This document shows, one piece after another, positions 25,953-34,974 of a stretch of 64,000 nucleotides of DNA. This DNA comes from Paraburkholderia phenazinium (lineage in GTDB: Bacteria; Pseudomonadota; Gammaproteobacteria; Burkholderiales; Burkholderiaceae), in contig NZ_FSRM01000002.1 of NCBI RefSeq assembly GCF_900141745.1, forward strand, positions 1,364,001-1,428,000, read 5' to 3'. The notes under the pieces were generated by a model. That model was not told where the DNA came from and made no database searches. It worked only from the letters and a program-made list of their open reading frames with translations. Numbering within the stretch: position 1 is the stretch's first letter; each line of letters opens with the position of its first letter. A program made the translations under genes and the position numbers.

Positions 25953-27545
25953 ATGTCGAGAACAACCACCAATGCGATAAGCCGCCGGCAACTGCTAACG
26001 CTGATCGGCAAGAACCTCGGCGCGGCCGCCATGATGCAGGGCATGAGCTCGTTGGGGTTCGCCGCCACCTCGACCTACGCCGGACCGATCAGACTCGATG
26101 GCGCGCCGAAAGGAACACGAATTCTCGTGCTCGGCGCGGGCATGGCTGGCCTCGTCGCAGCGTTTGAGTTGAGGAACGCGGGTTACCAGGTGCAGGTGCT
26201 TGAGTACAACAACCGTGCGGGTGGTCGGGCCTGGACCGTTAGGGGTGGGGATCGTTATACAGAACTCGGCGGTGCCACCCAGTACTGCGATTTCGCAGAC
26301 GGGCTTTACCTGAACCCAGGGCCTTGGCGCATTCCGTATCACCACCAGGGCGTACTCGACTATGCCAAACGCCTGAAGGTGCCGCTCGAGCCATTCATCC
26401 AGGTGAATTACAACGCATACCTGCATTCGACGGAGGCTTTCGGCGGCAAACCGCAACGATTCCGGGAGGTGCAGACCGACTATCAAGGCTATATCGCCGA
26501 GTTGCTTTCCAAAGCAATCCACAAGGAAGCACTCGATGATGCGTTGTCAGCCGACGATGCGCATCTGCTACTCGAATCCTTGCGCCAATGGGGTGCGCTC
26601 GATCGGCATGGTGTCTATCAACCGAACCAGCGAAGCAGTGAACGCCGCGGATTCGCGACCGCGCATGGCGGTGGGTTGATGCCCAAGGCCGTGCCGTCGA
26701 ATCTGCTCCCGCGCGATCCCTTGCTTGCATCCCGTCTGTGGCAATGGCTCTCGTCTGGGAACGAGCAGGACTTTCAGAGCACCATTTTCCAGCCCGTCGG
26801 CGGCATGGACAGGATTGCCCATGCGCTTTATTCGCAGGTTGCGAGTGCCGTTGTGCTCAACGCCAGAGTCACGGCCATCTCGCAGGACGAGCAGGGCGTC
26901 AGCGTGCGCTACACGGACACGGTCACTCGAGCCGAACGGAACGCGCACGCGGATTGGCTGGTGTGCACCATCCCGCTCTCGATTCTGAGTCAGATCGACA
27001 TGGCGGTCGGCCCGAGCATGCGCGCCGCGATCGATGCGGTGCCCTACGAGACATCCGTGAAAATCGGGCTGCAATTTGGCCGGCGATTCTGGGAAGAAGA
27101 CGAGCAGATCTACGGCGGCATCACCTACACCGACCTGCCGATCTCGACGATCGGCTATCCGGCAACAGGTTACGGATCGACAGGTCCTGCGGTACTGCTT
27201 GGCGCCTACATGTGGGGACCCGCCAGCTATGAGATGGGTGCACTGCCCCCGGCGGAACGGATCGCCATGGCATTGAGCCAGGGTAGCCAGATTCATCCGC
27301 AATATGCGAGCGAGTACCAGAACGGCTTCGCAATGAGCTGGAGCCGATCGCCGTTCACGAATGGCTGCTTCGCCGCCTGGACAGATGCGTTGAGAAAGGC
27401 GCACTACGAGAATCTCTGTCAGATCGACGGACGGATCGTCCTTGCCGGAGAGCACGCTTCCCATATCCCGGCATGGCAGGAAGGCGCGGTGTTGTCGTCG
27501 CTGGATGCGATCACCCGGTTGCATCGGAGAATCGTCAATGGATAG
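25953..27545 (+). CDS. Tat-exported flavin amine oxidase/dehydrogenase
   Basis: A 530-residue flavin monoamine oxidase-fold protein. SRRQLLTLIG at 10-19 followed by a weak hydrophobic stretch and an AA-rich region is a twin-arginine signal, so the holoenzyme is probably periplasmic. FAD binding is shown by GAGMAG (61-66) and GGRAWT (90-95); the C-terminal segment GRIVLAGEHASHIPAWQEGA is the usual flavin-contacting motif. The cytochrome c gene downstream overlaps its last 8 bases, suggesting electrons go to cytochrome c rather than O2, as in NicA2/CycN of nicotine degraders. The amine substrate is unknown. Confidence 0.9.
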   Translation: MSRTTTNAISRRQLLTLIGKNLGAAAMMQGMSSLGFAATSTYAGPIRLDGAPKGTRILVLGAGMAGLVAAFELRNAGYQVQVLEYNNRAGGRAWTVRGGDRYTELGGATQYCDFADGLYLNPGPWRIPYHHQGVLDYAKRLKVPLEPFIQVNYNAYLHSTEAFGGKPQRFREVQTDYQGYIAELLSKAIHKEALDDALSADDAHLLLESLRQWGALDRHGVYQPNQRSSERRGFATAHGGGLMPKAVPSNLLPRDPLLASRLWQWLSSGNEQDFQSTIFQPVGGMDRIAHALYSQVASAVVLNARVTAISQDEQGVSVRYTDTVTRAERNAHADWLVCTIPLSILSQIDMAVGPSMRAAIDAVPYETSVKIGLQFGRRFWEEDEQIYGGITYTDLPISTIGYPATGYGSTGPAVLLGAYMWGPASYEMGALPPAERIAMALSQGSQIHPQYASEYQNGFAMSWSRSPFTNGCFAAWTDALRKAHYENLCQIDGRIVLAGEHASHIPAWQEGAVLSSLDAITRLHRRIVNG

Positions 27546-27957
27546 GCCGTGGTCGATCTCCGGCGTAATGTTGATGGCCTTGCTGATGGTAGCCGCGAAG
27601 GTATCGGCTCAGGCGGTGGTGCAGGACGCACCACGCACCTTCACGCTTTCGCCTGGCTACCGCTTCACCGAAACGAGCGGCGAAGCGCTTTACAACGCTA
27701 CCTGCGCGGGATGCCATATGCCGGATGGAAAAGGCGCACAGGGCGCGGGTCACTACCCGGCGCTCGCTGACAACCCGGCAGTCGAAGCGGCACCCTACGT
27801 CATCGTCAACATACTGCACGGCCGAAAGGGGATGCCATCTTTTGGCGACTCGATGAGTGACGATCAGGTTGCTGCTGTCGTCAACTACACGAGAACCCAT
27901 TTCGGCAACCGGTTTGACGGGGATGTCACGGCAGGGCAGGTTAGAAGTCTGCGTTGA
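27538..27957 (+). CDS. Periplasmic monohaem cytochrome c
   Basis: A 139-residue class I cytochrome c. A signal peptide (to about residue 26, SAQA) is followed by a mature domain with the haem-binding motif CAGCH (C56, C59, H60) and the probable axial Met in KGMPSFGD. I chose ATG 27538, which overlaps the stop of the amine oxidase gene by 8 bases (translational coupling); frames starting earlier lie inside the oxidase gene and have no signal peptide. It most likely accepts electrons from the exported oxidase and passes them to a terminal oxidase. Confidence 0.9.
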   Translation: MDRPWSISGVMLMALLMVAAKVSAQAVVQDAPRTFTLSPGYRFTETSGEALYNATCAGCHMPDGKGAQGAGHYPALADNPAVEAAPYVIVNILHGRKGMPSFGDSMSDDQVAAVVNYTRTHFGNRFDGDVTAGQVRSLR

Positions 27958-28049
27958 TGTCGCGTGGCATGGCCGTCGATGAGCTCGCACAATTCCGCTA
28001 CATCCGCCGCGTCCACGTGATCAGCCGGGGGCCGACAAAGCCCAGAGCG

Positions 28050-30926
28050 CTAGCAAGCCGACGCTTTCGCAACCGTGCCCGCGCCGCGCTCACGGTTCGA
28101 CAAACCCGGAAGAGCATCAAGCGGCATCGGTTTATCGAAGAAATACCCCTGCGCCTGGGCAGCGCCCATTTCCCGCAGTATCGCGAGTGTCCCCGCATCC
28201 TCGACGCCCTCTGCGACGACCGGCAGACCGAGCGATTCCGCCATTCGCACGATCGCTGTGACGATCGCCCGGCTGCGGGCGCTCGCGGTGAGTTCGAGGA
28301 TAAACGACTTGTCGATCTTCAGACCGCTGAAGCGATACTGGTGAACATAACTCAACGACGAGAATCCGGCGCCGAAGTCATCAAGTACAACAGACATGCC
28401 GTTATCTGCGAGACGCTGCATCGTACTGCGCGCAAGATCGGGTTCGGCAACGAGCGCGCCTTCCGTCAATTCAAGGCACACGCGCGAGGGCGAGACACCG
28501 TGCCGGTGCAACAGCGCGAGCACGTCGTCCGCAAACTCAGGCCGCGTGATACTAAAGCTCGAGCAGTTTACGTGGACGGGCGGCCAGTTCGCGCGCTCCG
28601 GCGCCGACAAAATGATGGCGACGCGGGTAAGCATGTAAAGGTCGAGTCGCCCGATTAGCCGCAAGCCTTCGAACCGCGGCAAGAACTCGCCGGGACTGAC
28701 AATCCGTCCATCCGGCTGCCGCCAGCGAATCAGCGCTTCAAGCGCGACAACGTCGCCCGTCGCGACGTCGACGATGGGCTGGAAATACGGCAGCAGTTCA
28801 TCGTCGCGTTTAAGCGCATTACGCAGCGCACCTTCGCGCTCCACCTGATCCAGCACCTCCCTTCGCAGCTCGTGATTGAACACGACATAGCTGTCGCGGC
28901 CTGCGCTTTTCACGCGATACATCGCGATATCCGCGTCACGCAGGAGGTCGGCTGGCTTGTTGTGGTACTGGCAGTCGGCGTTCACAATGCCGATGCTGCA
29001 CGAAGAGAAAACCGCGTGCTCGTCAATATCGAACGGCAGATCGAATGCGGCGAGTATGCGCTCCGCAATGAAAACGGCATCGCTCAACGGAGCATCTGGC
29101 GAGAGAATTGCAAATTCGTCGCCGCCGAGACGCGCCAGCAGATCGGTCGAACGCAGGCAGCCGCGCAAGCGATCCGCCGCCTGAACGAGCAACATGTCTC
29201 CGCAGTGGTGGCCGAGGCTGTCGTTCACGATCTTGAAGCGATCAAGATCAAGGAACATTACCGTCAGTTGGCTGCCCGTTTCGCAATAGGCACTCCATGC
29301 GGTCTGCAGCCTTTGGAGCAGGTGGCTCCGGTTCGGCAGCCCGGTTAGCGAGTCGTGCAAATTTTCATGCACGAGGCGTGCGTTGGCGTTGTCGAGCTCC
29401 CGCGTGCGAATCTGAACGCGGGATTCGAGTTCTGCGTTCGCCGCATGCAGGGCATCGGCGGCTCGTCGGCGGGACAGCGCGGTGTCGATATGGTGCGACA
29501 CGAACGTCAGCAGTTCCTGATCGCGCTGCGAGTAACGAACGAGTGGCGCGTAGCTTTGTACGGCGAGCACTCCGCGTACGTCATCTCCATCGAACAGCGG
29601 TACCCCAAGCCACGAGCGAAGCCGCACTTCTGAAGTGTTCGTTTCGATCTCGCCTTCGGATATCAGGCGTAATGCGCCGTCCTCGTCAAGAAGGCAAGGG
29701 CGACGCTCGCGGATCACGTATTCGGTAAGGCCGCGTCGCCCAAAGCGCGGTGGTGGTGGCTCGTGGATATGTTCGTCGACGTAGTACGGAAAGGAAACGG
29801 TCTGGGTTTCCGCATCAAAGAGTGCGATGTAGAAATTGTGCGCGTAGAGCAGCTCGCCGACGATCTGGTGCAGGCTGCCAAAGAATCCCACCATGTCTCC
29901 GGGGCGGCTCGAAAGCTCTGCGATCTGAAAGAGCGTTGCCTGCAGGTGTTCAGCACGTTCGCGCTGGGCGATGCCTTCGCGCAGCGCTGCATTGACCTGC
30001 GAGAGTTCAGAGGTGCGACGCGCGACCTGTTCCTCCAGATCGGCGCGGTGCAGGATCCGGTCTAATGCCATGGCTACGTGCCGCGCTACCACCAGGAAGA
30101 GCTCGCGGTCCTCGGCGCTGTAGATCCGCGAGACGTCGTACACCTGCATCGCAAGCATGCCGAAGACTTCATCCGAAGCATTCTTCAGCGGCGCGCCCAT
30201 CCAGAACTCGGGGCAGTCGCCGATCGGGTAGAAAATACCGGCGTCCTTTCCGGCGCGGATCGTCGCAGCATCGACGAAGAGCGGCTGACCGGTCGTCAGC
30301 ACCTGGGCAGTCATCGACGGACGCGCAGGATCGAGAATGTCGAAGTTTTCCGCTTCGATGACATCGGCGTCGATCACGTCAACATAGTACGGGTAAGTGA
30401 TCTTGCCGCTTTTGCGGTCGTACAGCGCCAGGTAGAAATTCTCGGCGTCGATCAGCGTACCGAGGCGCTCGTGCACGCGCCTCAGGAACTCCGCGCGATC
30501 AGGCACTGAACTCGCGAGATAGGCGATTTCATACAGCACGCGCTGCGTGTTCTGGGCACGCGCGAGGGCGTCGGTCTGAGCGCGTTCGCCCAGACTCCGG
30601 GCGAATTCCTGCAGGGATTCGTCGTCAGCAAATGTGGCTGGCGCAATGAGCCAGCCGAGCACCCGTTCGCCGCGGCCCGTGGCAAAGCGTAGCCACCCCC
30701 GGCCAGCGCAGAGTTTTACGAGACCCTGTTCGGCGATGGTTTGCGGCCAGTCGAGCGATGCATCGCCGTGGCCGGCAAGGTGCAACTGCTCGCCCGCGCG
30801 ATACCAGGCCCACGTTTCGGCCCATGGCTGGCTGCCGTTCCTCACCGCCCGCAATTGGGCATCGATTGCCGGCGCAGCCAGCGCGGTGCTCTCCGCCGGA
30901 TTTTCGCGTGCGGATGCGTCAGCCAT
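28050..30926 (-). CDS. GAF-GAF-GGDEF-EAL cyclic-di-GMP signalling protein
   Basis: About 958 residues from the ATG at 30926 (MADASA); an in-frame GTG at 31049 would add 41. Domains in order: N-terminal region, GAF (about 125-290), a coiled coil, GAF (about 330-485), coiled coil, GGDEF with intact motif at about 601-605 and an RSTD inhibitory site before it, then EAL with EALIRW near 730, LELTEG near 818, DDFGAG near 849 and AEGVE near 905. Both catalytic domains look intact, so it could synthesise or degrade c-di-GMP; the two GAF domains presumably sense small ligands. No membrane segments. It is divergent from the membrane diguanylate cyclase at 31282. Start assignment is uncertain because no good ribosome binding site is seen. 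Confidence 0.9.
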   Translation of the reverse strand: MADASARENPAESTALAAPAIDAQLRAVRNGSQPWAETWAWYRAGEQLHLAGHGDASLDWPQTIAEQGLVKLCAGRGWLRFATGRGERVLGWLIAPATFADDESLQEFARSLGERAQTDALARAQNTQRVLYEIAYLASSVPDRAEFLRRVHERLGTLIDAENFYLALYDRKSGKITYPYYVDVIDADVIEAENFDILDPARPSMTAQVLTTGQPLFVDAATIRAGKDAGIFYPIGDCPEFWMGAPLKNASDEVFGMLAMQVYDVSRIYSAEDRELFLVVARHVAMALDRILHRADLEEQVARRTSELSQVNAALREGIAQRERAEHLQATLFQIAELSSRPGDMVGFFGSLHQIVGELLYAHNFYIALFDAETQTVSFPYYVDEHIHEPPPPRFGRRGLTEYVIRERRPCLLDEDGALRLISEGEIETNTSEVRLRSWLGVPLFDGDDVRGVLAVQSYAPLVRYSQRDQELLTFVSHHIDTALSRRRAADALHAANAELESRVQIRTRELDNANARLVHENLHDSLTGLPNRSHLLQRLQTAWSAYCETGSQLTVMFLDLDRFKIVNDSLGHHCGDMLLVQAADRLRGCLRSTDLLARLGGDEFAILSPDAPLSDAVFIAERILAAFDLPFDIDEHAVFSSCSIGIVNADCQYHNKPADLLRDADIAMYRVKSAGRDSYVVFNHELRREVLDQVEREGALRNALKRDDELLPYFQPIVDVATGDVVALEALIRWRQPDGRIVSPGEFLPRFEGLRLIGRLDLYMLTRVAIILSAPERANWPPVHVNCSSFSITRPEFADDVLALLHRHGVSPSRVCLELTEGALVAEPDLARSTMQRLADNGMSVVLDDFGAGFSSLSYVHQYRFSGLKIDKSFILELTASARSRAIVTAIVRMAESLGLPVVAEGVEDAGTLAILREMGAAQAQGYFFDKPMPLDALPGLSNRERGAGTVAKASAC

Positions 30927-31281
30927 CGGAAGACGCTCGTTCGTCGTGCAACGCCAAACCTCAACCTCACTCAAATGTTTGTCGGTGGTGTGTATTCCGC
31001 GAGGGCGCGCAGCCGTTTTTTTTGGATACGCTCCTTGTGCTAACGGCACGGGAAGCTGAGGCTTGAAGGGTTTTTGATAGCCGAATGCGTCGAGCCTGCG
31101 CCGCAGCAGGGAAGAATAAGGCGTGGCGCAGAAATATCAAAATTGCCAATAAATACGCGCGACTGACATCATTCCTTCAGAATGTTCTTCGCCTGCCGTT
31201 AATTCACGTAGCGGTCGCTAACTTTCATGGGCTTCTTTTCAGGTGCCGTATCGCAACGGCGAACGAGATTTCTGAGGCATT

Positions 31282-32544
31282 ATGTCCTGGCGAGAATTAC
31301 CGGATCTGTTCTCGGTCGGATTACTGATCTACGCATTTGTAGCGGTCGCACGGCCTGCCGGCTCGACCATGACCCGGCTTTGGTTGCGCGGCTGGATCTG
31401 CATCGAAATACACTTCGCCGCGTATTCGTTTCTCGCGTTGCCCGGAGCCTGGGGCGCAGCGGCAGATGCAATCGGCACGGCCGCGCTCATCTGGTGTGCG
31501 CAGCTCTTCTGCTGGTCGATGGACGCGGAGCCTCGGCATTGGAGTAGCCGGCTCATGTTCTGGAGCCGTGCGCTCGTCTACACGTTGTACATCTGCCTTG
31601 CGGATTGGCCCGGCGTGCCTGCGCCGCCGAGAATGGTTGTTGCAACCTTGCTCGCGCTGGTCCCGCTGACTATCTTCTACGTCCTTCCGTCCGCGCAGCG
31701 AACCACCACGCGCCTTACAACGGTAGTGCTCGACATTGCTCTAGCCGTCGCCCTGTTATTTTGCGAAATGCTCCCCGCAACCCTAGGCGTGCAGACAGCG
31801 ACGATGCTCTGCGCCGCCTACCTATACTGCTGCATTCAGTGCTGGTTCATGCTGAAGGCGCGCACCGGTGGCTTTATCGTCACGTTCGTCGGGCTGTTGA
31901 CCTGGGCGGCGGTTTTTCCTATGGGGCTGCTCACAGACCTCTGGCTGCCCAAAGTTGAGTTCGACGTCGAAATGTGGAATCTGCCCAAGTTCCTGGTTGC
32001 GGTCGGCATGATCATGTTGCTGCTTGAAAATCAGCTCAAGCAGAATCAACATCTGGCGGACCACGATGAACTGACCGGCTTGCCAAATCGAAGGCTATTC
32101 GAAAGCCGGCTGGGTGCGGCGCTCTCGCGGGCACAGCAGAAAGGAGTCAGGGTCGCTGTGCTGGCGATCGATCTGGATGGATTCAAGTCGATCAATGACA
32201 GATTCGGCCATCGTGCCGGCGACCTGGCGTTGCAGGATGTCGCCCATCGCTTTGCTGGCTGTGTCCAAAGCGGCGACACTCTGGCGAGGACCGGCGGCGA
32301 CGAATTTAGCCTTCTACTTGAGTGCCCGATGAATCGGGACACCGCTGTCAGTATCGCCAAATGCCTGCAGGATAGCTTGATGGCGCCTGCGAAGGCGTCA
32401 GGCGAGCAGGTCCAACTGGGCGCAAGCATTGGCATCGCGCTTTTTCCAGAAGACGCCGGAACGCTGGATCAACTGTGTTCGTTGGCGGATCAGCGGATGT
32501 ATGCGGCGAAGCGGGATGCGCAGCTTTTGGCGCAAACGGCTTGA
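31282..32544 (+). CDS. Membrane-anchored diguanylate cyclase
   Basis: A 420-residue protein with about seven hydrophobic segments in residues 8-250 and a C-terminal GGDEF domain (about 255-415). DELTGLPNR (262-270) opens the domain, GGDEF is intact at 338-342, and DLDGFKSIND holds the metal-binding Asp. The product inhibition site RxxD is replaced by QSGD (329-332), so feedback inhibition by c-di-GMP may be weak. The N-terminal membrane module is of unknown ligand specificity. It is divergent from the GGDEF-EAL gene and ends with a stop codon that abuts that of the next, convergent gene. Confidence 0.92.
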   Translation: MSWRELPDLFSVGLLIYAFVAVARPAGSTMTRLWLRGWICIEIHFAAYSFLALPGAWGAAADAIGTAALIWCAQLFCWSMDAEPRHWSSRLMFWSRALVYTLYICLADWPGVPAPPRMVVATLLALVPLTIFYVLPSAQRTTTRLTTVVLDIALAVALLFCEMLPATLGVQTATMLCAAYLYCCIQCWFMLKARTGGFIVTFVGLLTWAAVFPMGLLTDLWLPKVEFDVEMWNLPKFLVAVGMIMLLLENQLKQNQHLADHDELTGLPNRRLFESRLGAALSRAQQKGVRVAVLAIDLDGFKSINDRFGHRAGDLALQDVAHRFAGCVQSGDTLARTGGDEFSLLLECPMNRDTAVSIAKCLQDSLMAPAKASGEQVQLGASIGIALFPEDAGTLDQLCSLADQRMYAAKRDAQLLAQTA

Positions 32545-33504
32545 TCAGATTCCCGATTGCAGCTTCTCTCCGAGAAACACACCGATAGCCTCGAGAGCCT
32601 CTCCCGAAGCCTTTAACGTTCCAATCCTGCCGGGGAATCCGTGTGGCATCCCCATCCAGACATCGACCCGTGCATCGATACCTGCGGCGAAGGCGCGCTG
32701 GACATATTCACGTGAGTCATCCAGTAGCACTTCATCGTCTCCCACGTGAACGCGAACGGGAGGTAAACCGCTCAACGGTGCATGGAGCGGCGAAGCGTGG
32801 GGATGTTTGGGATCGGCACCACGCAAATAGGAATGCACAAGTTCGGACACTTGAGCGCGTGTGAAAAGCGGATCGGCGTCTGCGCGTGTCTCGTAGGTGG
32901 CGCCCGAGAGCGTCAGATCGGTAACGGGTGACAGGGCAACCACGCCAACAAGCATCGCCTTAGCAGGGACGTCGTTGCCGGCGATGCGCGAGGCGAGGAT
33001 CAGGGCGAGATTACCGCCGGCCGAGTCTCCAGTGATAGCAATCCGCTCGATGTTTCTCTCGCCAAGTCCGAGATAGCAGGCCAGCACATCGTCAACGGCT
33101 GCGGGGAACGGATGCTCGGGAGCCAGCCGATAGTCCGGAACGAAGGCCTTTACTCCGCTCCTCGCCGCGATGTGCGCGACAAGATGGCGGAATGCGTTGG
33201 CGGAGCCGAAGTTAAACCATCCTCCATGCAAATGGAGGATCGCGTCGCCCGGCCGACAGTGCTCAGGAATCACCCAGATGCCTGGGACGCCGCCCACTGC
33301 GTCTTGTTCGAACGTCACGTTTTCGTGCGGCAAAACGCTTTCCATCATGGCATCGAAGGCCCCGCGCGCTTCGATCCCCAGCCTCACCCCTTTGGTGGAA
33401 CTGGCGCCGGCTCGCATCATCGCGATGATCTTGCCGTCTTCAGGATCGAGTGGATGCGTTACGACAAAAGAGTTAGATACGCCGTTGGCGGGTGAATTTT
33501 CCAT
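32545..33504 (-). CDS. Alpha/beta hydrolase, hormone-sensitive lipase family
   Basis: A 319-residue esterase of the bacterial HSL group. HGGW (93-96) is the oxyanion motif and GDSAGG (159-164) holds the nucleophile S161; the catalytic Asp is probably in VGDDEVLLDD and the His in MPHGF. It should hydrolyse short-chain esters in the cytoplasm. Its TGA stop lies directly against the TGA of the convergent cyclase gene at the palindrome TGATCA, so the two transcripts must overlap. No operon partner. Confidence 0.92.
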   Translation of the reverse strand: MENSPANGVSNSFVVTHPLDPEDGKIIAMMRAGASSTKGVRLGIEARGAFDAMMESVLPHENVTFEQDAVGGVPGIWVIPEHCRPGDAILHLHGGWFNFGSANAFRHLVAHIAARSGVKAFVPDYRLAPEHPFPAAVDDVLACYLGLGERNIERIAITGDSAGGNLALILASRIAGNDVPAKAMLVGVVALSPVTDLTLSGATYETRADADPLFTRAQVSELVHSYLRGADPKHPHASPLHAPLSGLPPVRVHVGDDEVLLDDSREYVQRAFAAGIDARVDVWMGMPHGFPGRIGTLKASGEALEAIGVFLGEKLQSGI

Positions 33505-33736
33505 CGCTAACTCCTTTATCGTGTAAGAGACATCGTCCGGCGATCGGACCTATGCACGGATAGTAGAGTGGCAGCGAGGGCGCGCATATCTCCTGAATTG
33601 CAAAGCAACTTTGCGCGTGGTAGAACGCCGGACATTCGTTGCCGGCAGGATAGGACCCTGCCGCCGCAGGCAACGCGCTACGCGGCAAGGTGTCGTTTTG
33701 CGAGCCGTTCAACTGAGCGGCGGCTGAGGCCGCCCT

Positions 33737-34783
33737 TTAAAACGTCACCGCTGTACGCAAGCTGGCGACGGCAGCGGCATTCAGGCGAATCTGATATTGG
33801 TGCGAGTAATTGAGTGTATAGCCGGTGGACGTACCGGGTGCCGCGACCAGGTACACGCTGCCGCCCAATACGGTTCCCGCCTTAACGAAGTTACCCTCAT
33901 AGACATTGCCGTTGAGCTGGTAAAAGGTCCTGTAGGTAGGTGTCGTCAGGTTAGGGCGCACCGCCGAAGACACATACGTCGTCACGCCGTTGATCGACGA
34001 CACGCTGCCATTGGTCAGCGTGTAGGTCGTGCCGTCATCGTTCGAGACAATGCCTCCTGCAGCCATCAAAGCCGCGATGGTCGTACCGCCTGCCACCGGA
34101 TCGGGCGTATTGCCCGTTGTAGAACCGGCGTAATCGACAACCGTATAGGTATCAGCAACTTCGGTCGCCGTGTATTGAAGATATGCGGAACCAGTGCCCC
34201 AGACGGCCGATGCACTGAGTAGCGATGCGTTGTAGTAAAGCGCATTGAACCATTGCGCCAGAGCGGTCGGAGCGGCCGCGACGGCTCCGCTCAAGGGGAC
34301 CACCGAAAGATTGCTGCGCAGCTGGCTTGCTACCACCGTCACGCCATCGGTCGCAAGAGCGTCGACCACGATGCCGGTGCCCTGGAAACTCGCAGTGTTA
34401 AGCGATCCGGAGCCCACGACTATTGCACCGTTGATCAGGTAGCGGCCATTGTCGAAGGTGGTCGGAACACTTAACGTGGCGGCAAGCGACGTCGACGGAG
34501 TGCCGTTCAGCGGTTGTGTGCCGGTGGACGGAGACGCGGCAGTCGACGCATGCGATTCAATCAGATAGTTAGTGCCGTTTACCGGCGTGCCTGAGGCTGG
34601 CAATGACCATTGAACGTTGTATGAGGCATTCGGCGCCAGCGCAAACTGTTCGAATGCTTTCTGATCCGCACTCAGGCCCGCAGTCGAAGATGAACTGCTA
34701 CCTCCACCTCCCCCACCACACCCTATCAGTAGAACTGACAAAGTAACCGCGATCGCTATCCTTGGTCGATTGATGTTTTTCAT
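33737..34783 (-). CDS. Glycine-rich lipoprotein of unknown function
   Basis: A 348-residue predicted lipoprotein: hydrophobic signal, lipobox LIGC with C22, then a run of six Gly and a Ser tract that probably act as a flexible tether. The mature part is rich in Thr, Ser, Ala and Gly, low in charge, and predicted mostly beta. I recognise no family. Composition suggests a surface-exposed or secreted product. It is transcribed alone. Confidence 0.75.
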   Translation of the reverse strand: MKNINRPRIAIAVTLSVLLIGCGGGGGGSSSSSTAGLSADQKAFEQFALAPNASYNVQWSLPASGTPVNGTNYLIESHASTAASPSTGTQPLNGTPSTSLAATLSVPTTFDNGRYLINGAIVVGSGSLNTASFQGTGIVVDALATDGVTVVASQLRSNLSVVPLSGAVAAAPTALAQWFNALYYNASLLSASAVWGTGSAYLQYTATEVADTYTVVDYAGSTTGNTPDPVAGGTTIAALMAAGGIVSNDDGTTYTLTNGSVSSINGVTTYVSSAVRPNLTTPTYRTFYQLNGNVYEGNFVKAGTVLGGSVYLVAAPGTSTGYTLNYSHQYQIRLNAAAVASLRTAVTF

Positions 34784-34900
34784 TTTTCTTGGTTGTAAGC
34801 CTGCTGTTATATTTTTGAATTGCTTTAGTTGGACGCGTGCGCCAAGTCAAAGCAATGTGGTGGTATCTCTCTATACCGTTTTATTCTGCGTTAATAATTT

Positions 34901-34926
34901 ATCACCCTCCTGATTCGAAGGGTGAT
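34901..34926. repeat. Inverted repeat downstream of the epimerase gene
   Basis: ATCACCCT (34901-34908) and AGGGTGAT (34919-34926) form an 8-bp stem with a 10-base loop. It is 50 bp downstream of the minus-strand epimerase gene and followed on that strand by AT-rich sequence without a clear T run, so terminator function is uncertain. Confidence 0.35.
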
Positions 34927-34974
34927 ATTCGGTAACGGATTTTTCCAGGGCTCACGTTACCAAATATTCAACTT

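Noticed and set aside
26568..27524. 318-codon minus-strand frame opposite the amine oxidase
   Set aside because: Arg/His-rich, no family pattern; the plus strand encodes a clear FAD oxidase.
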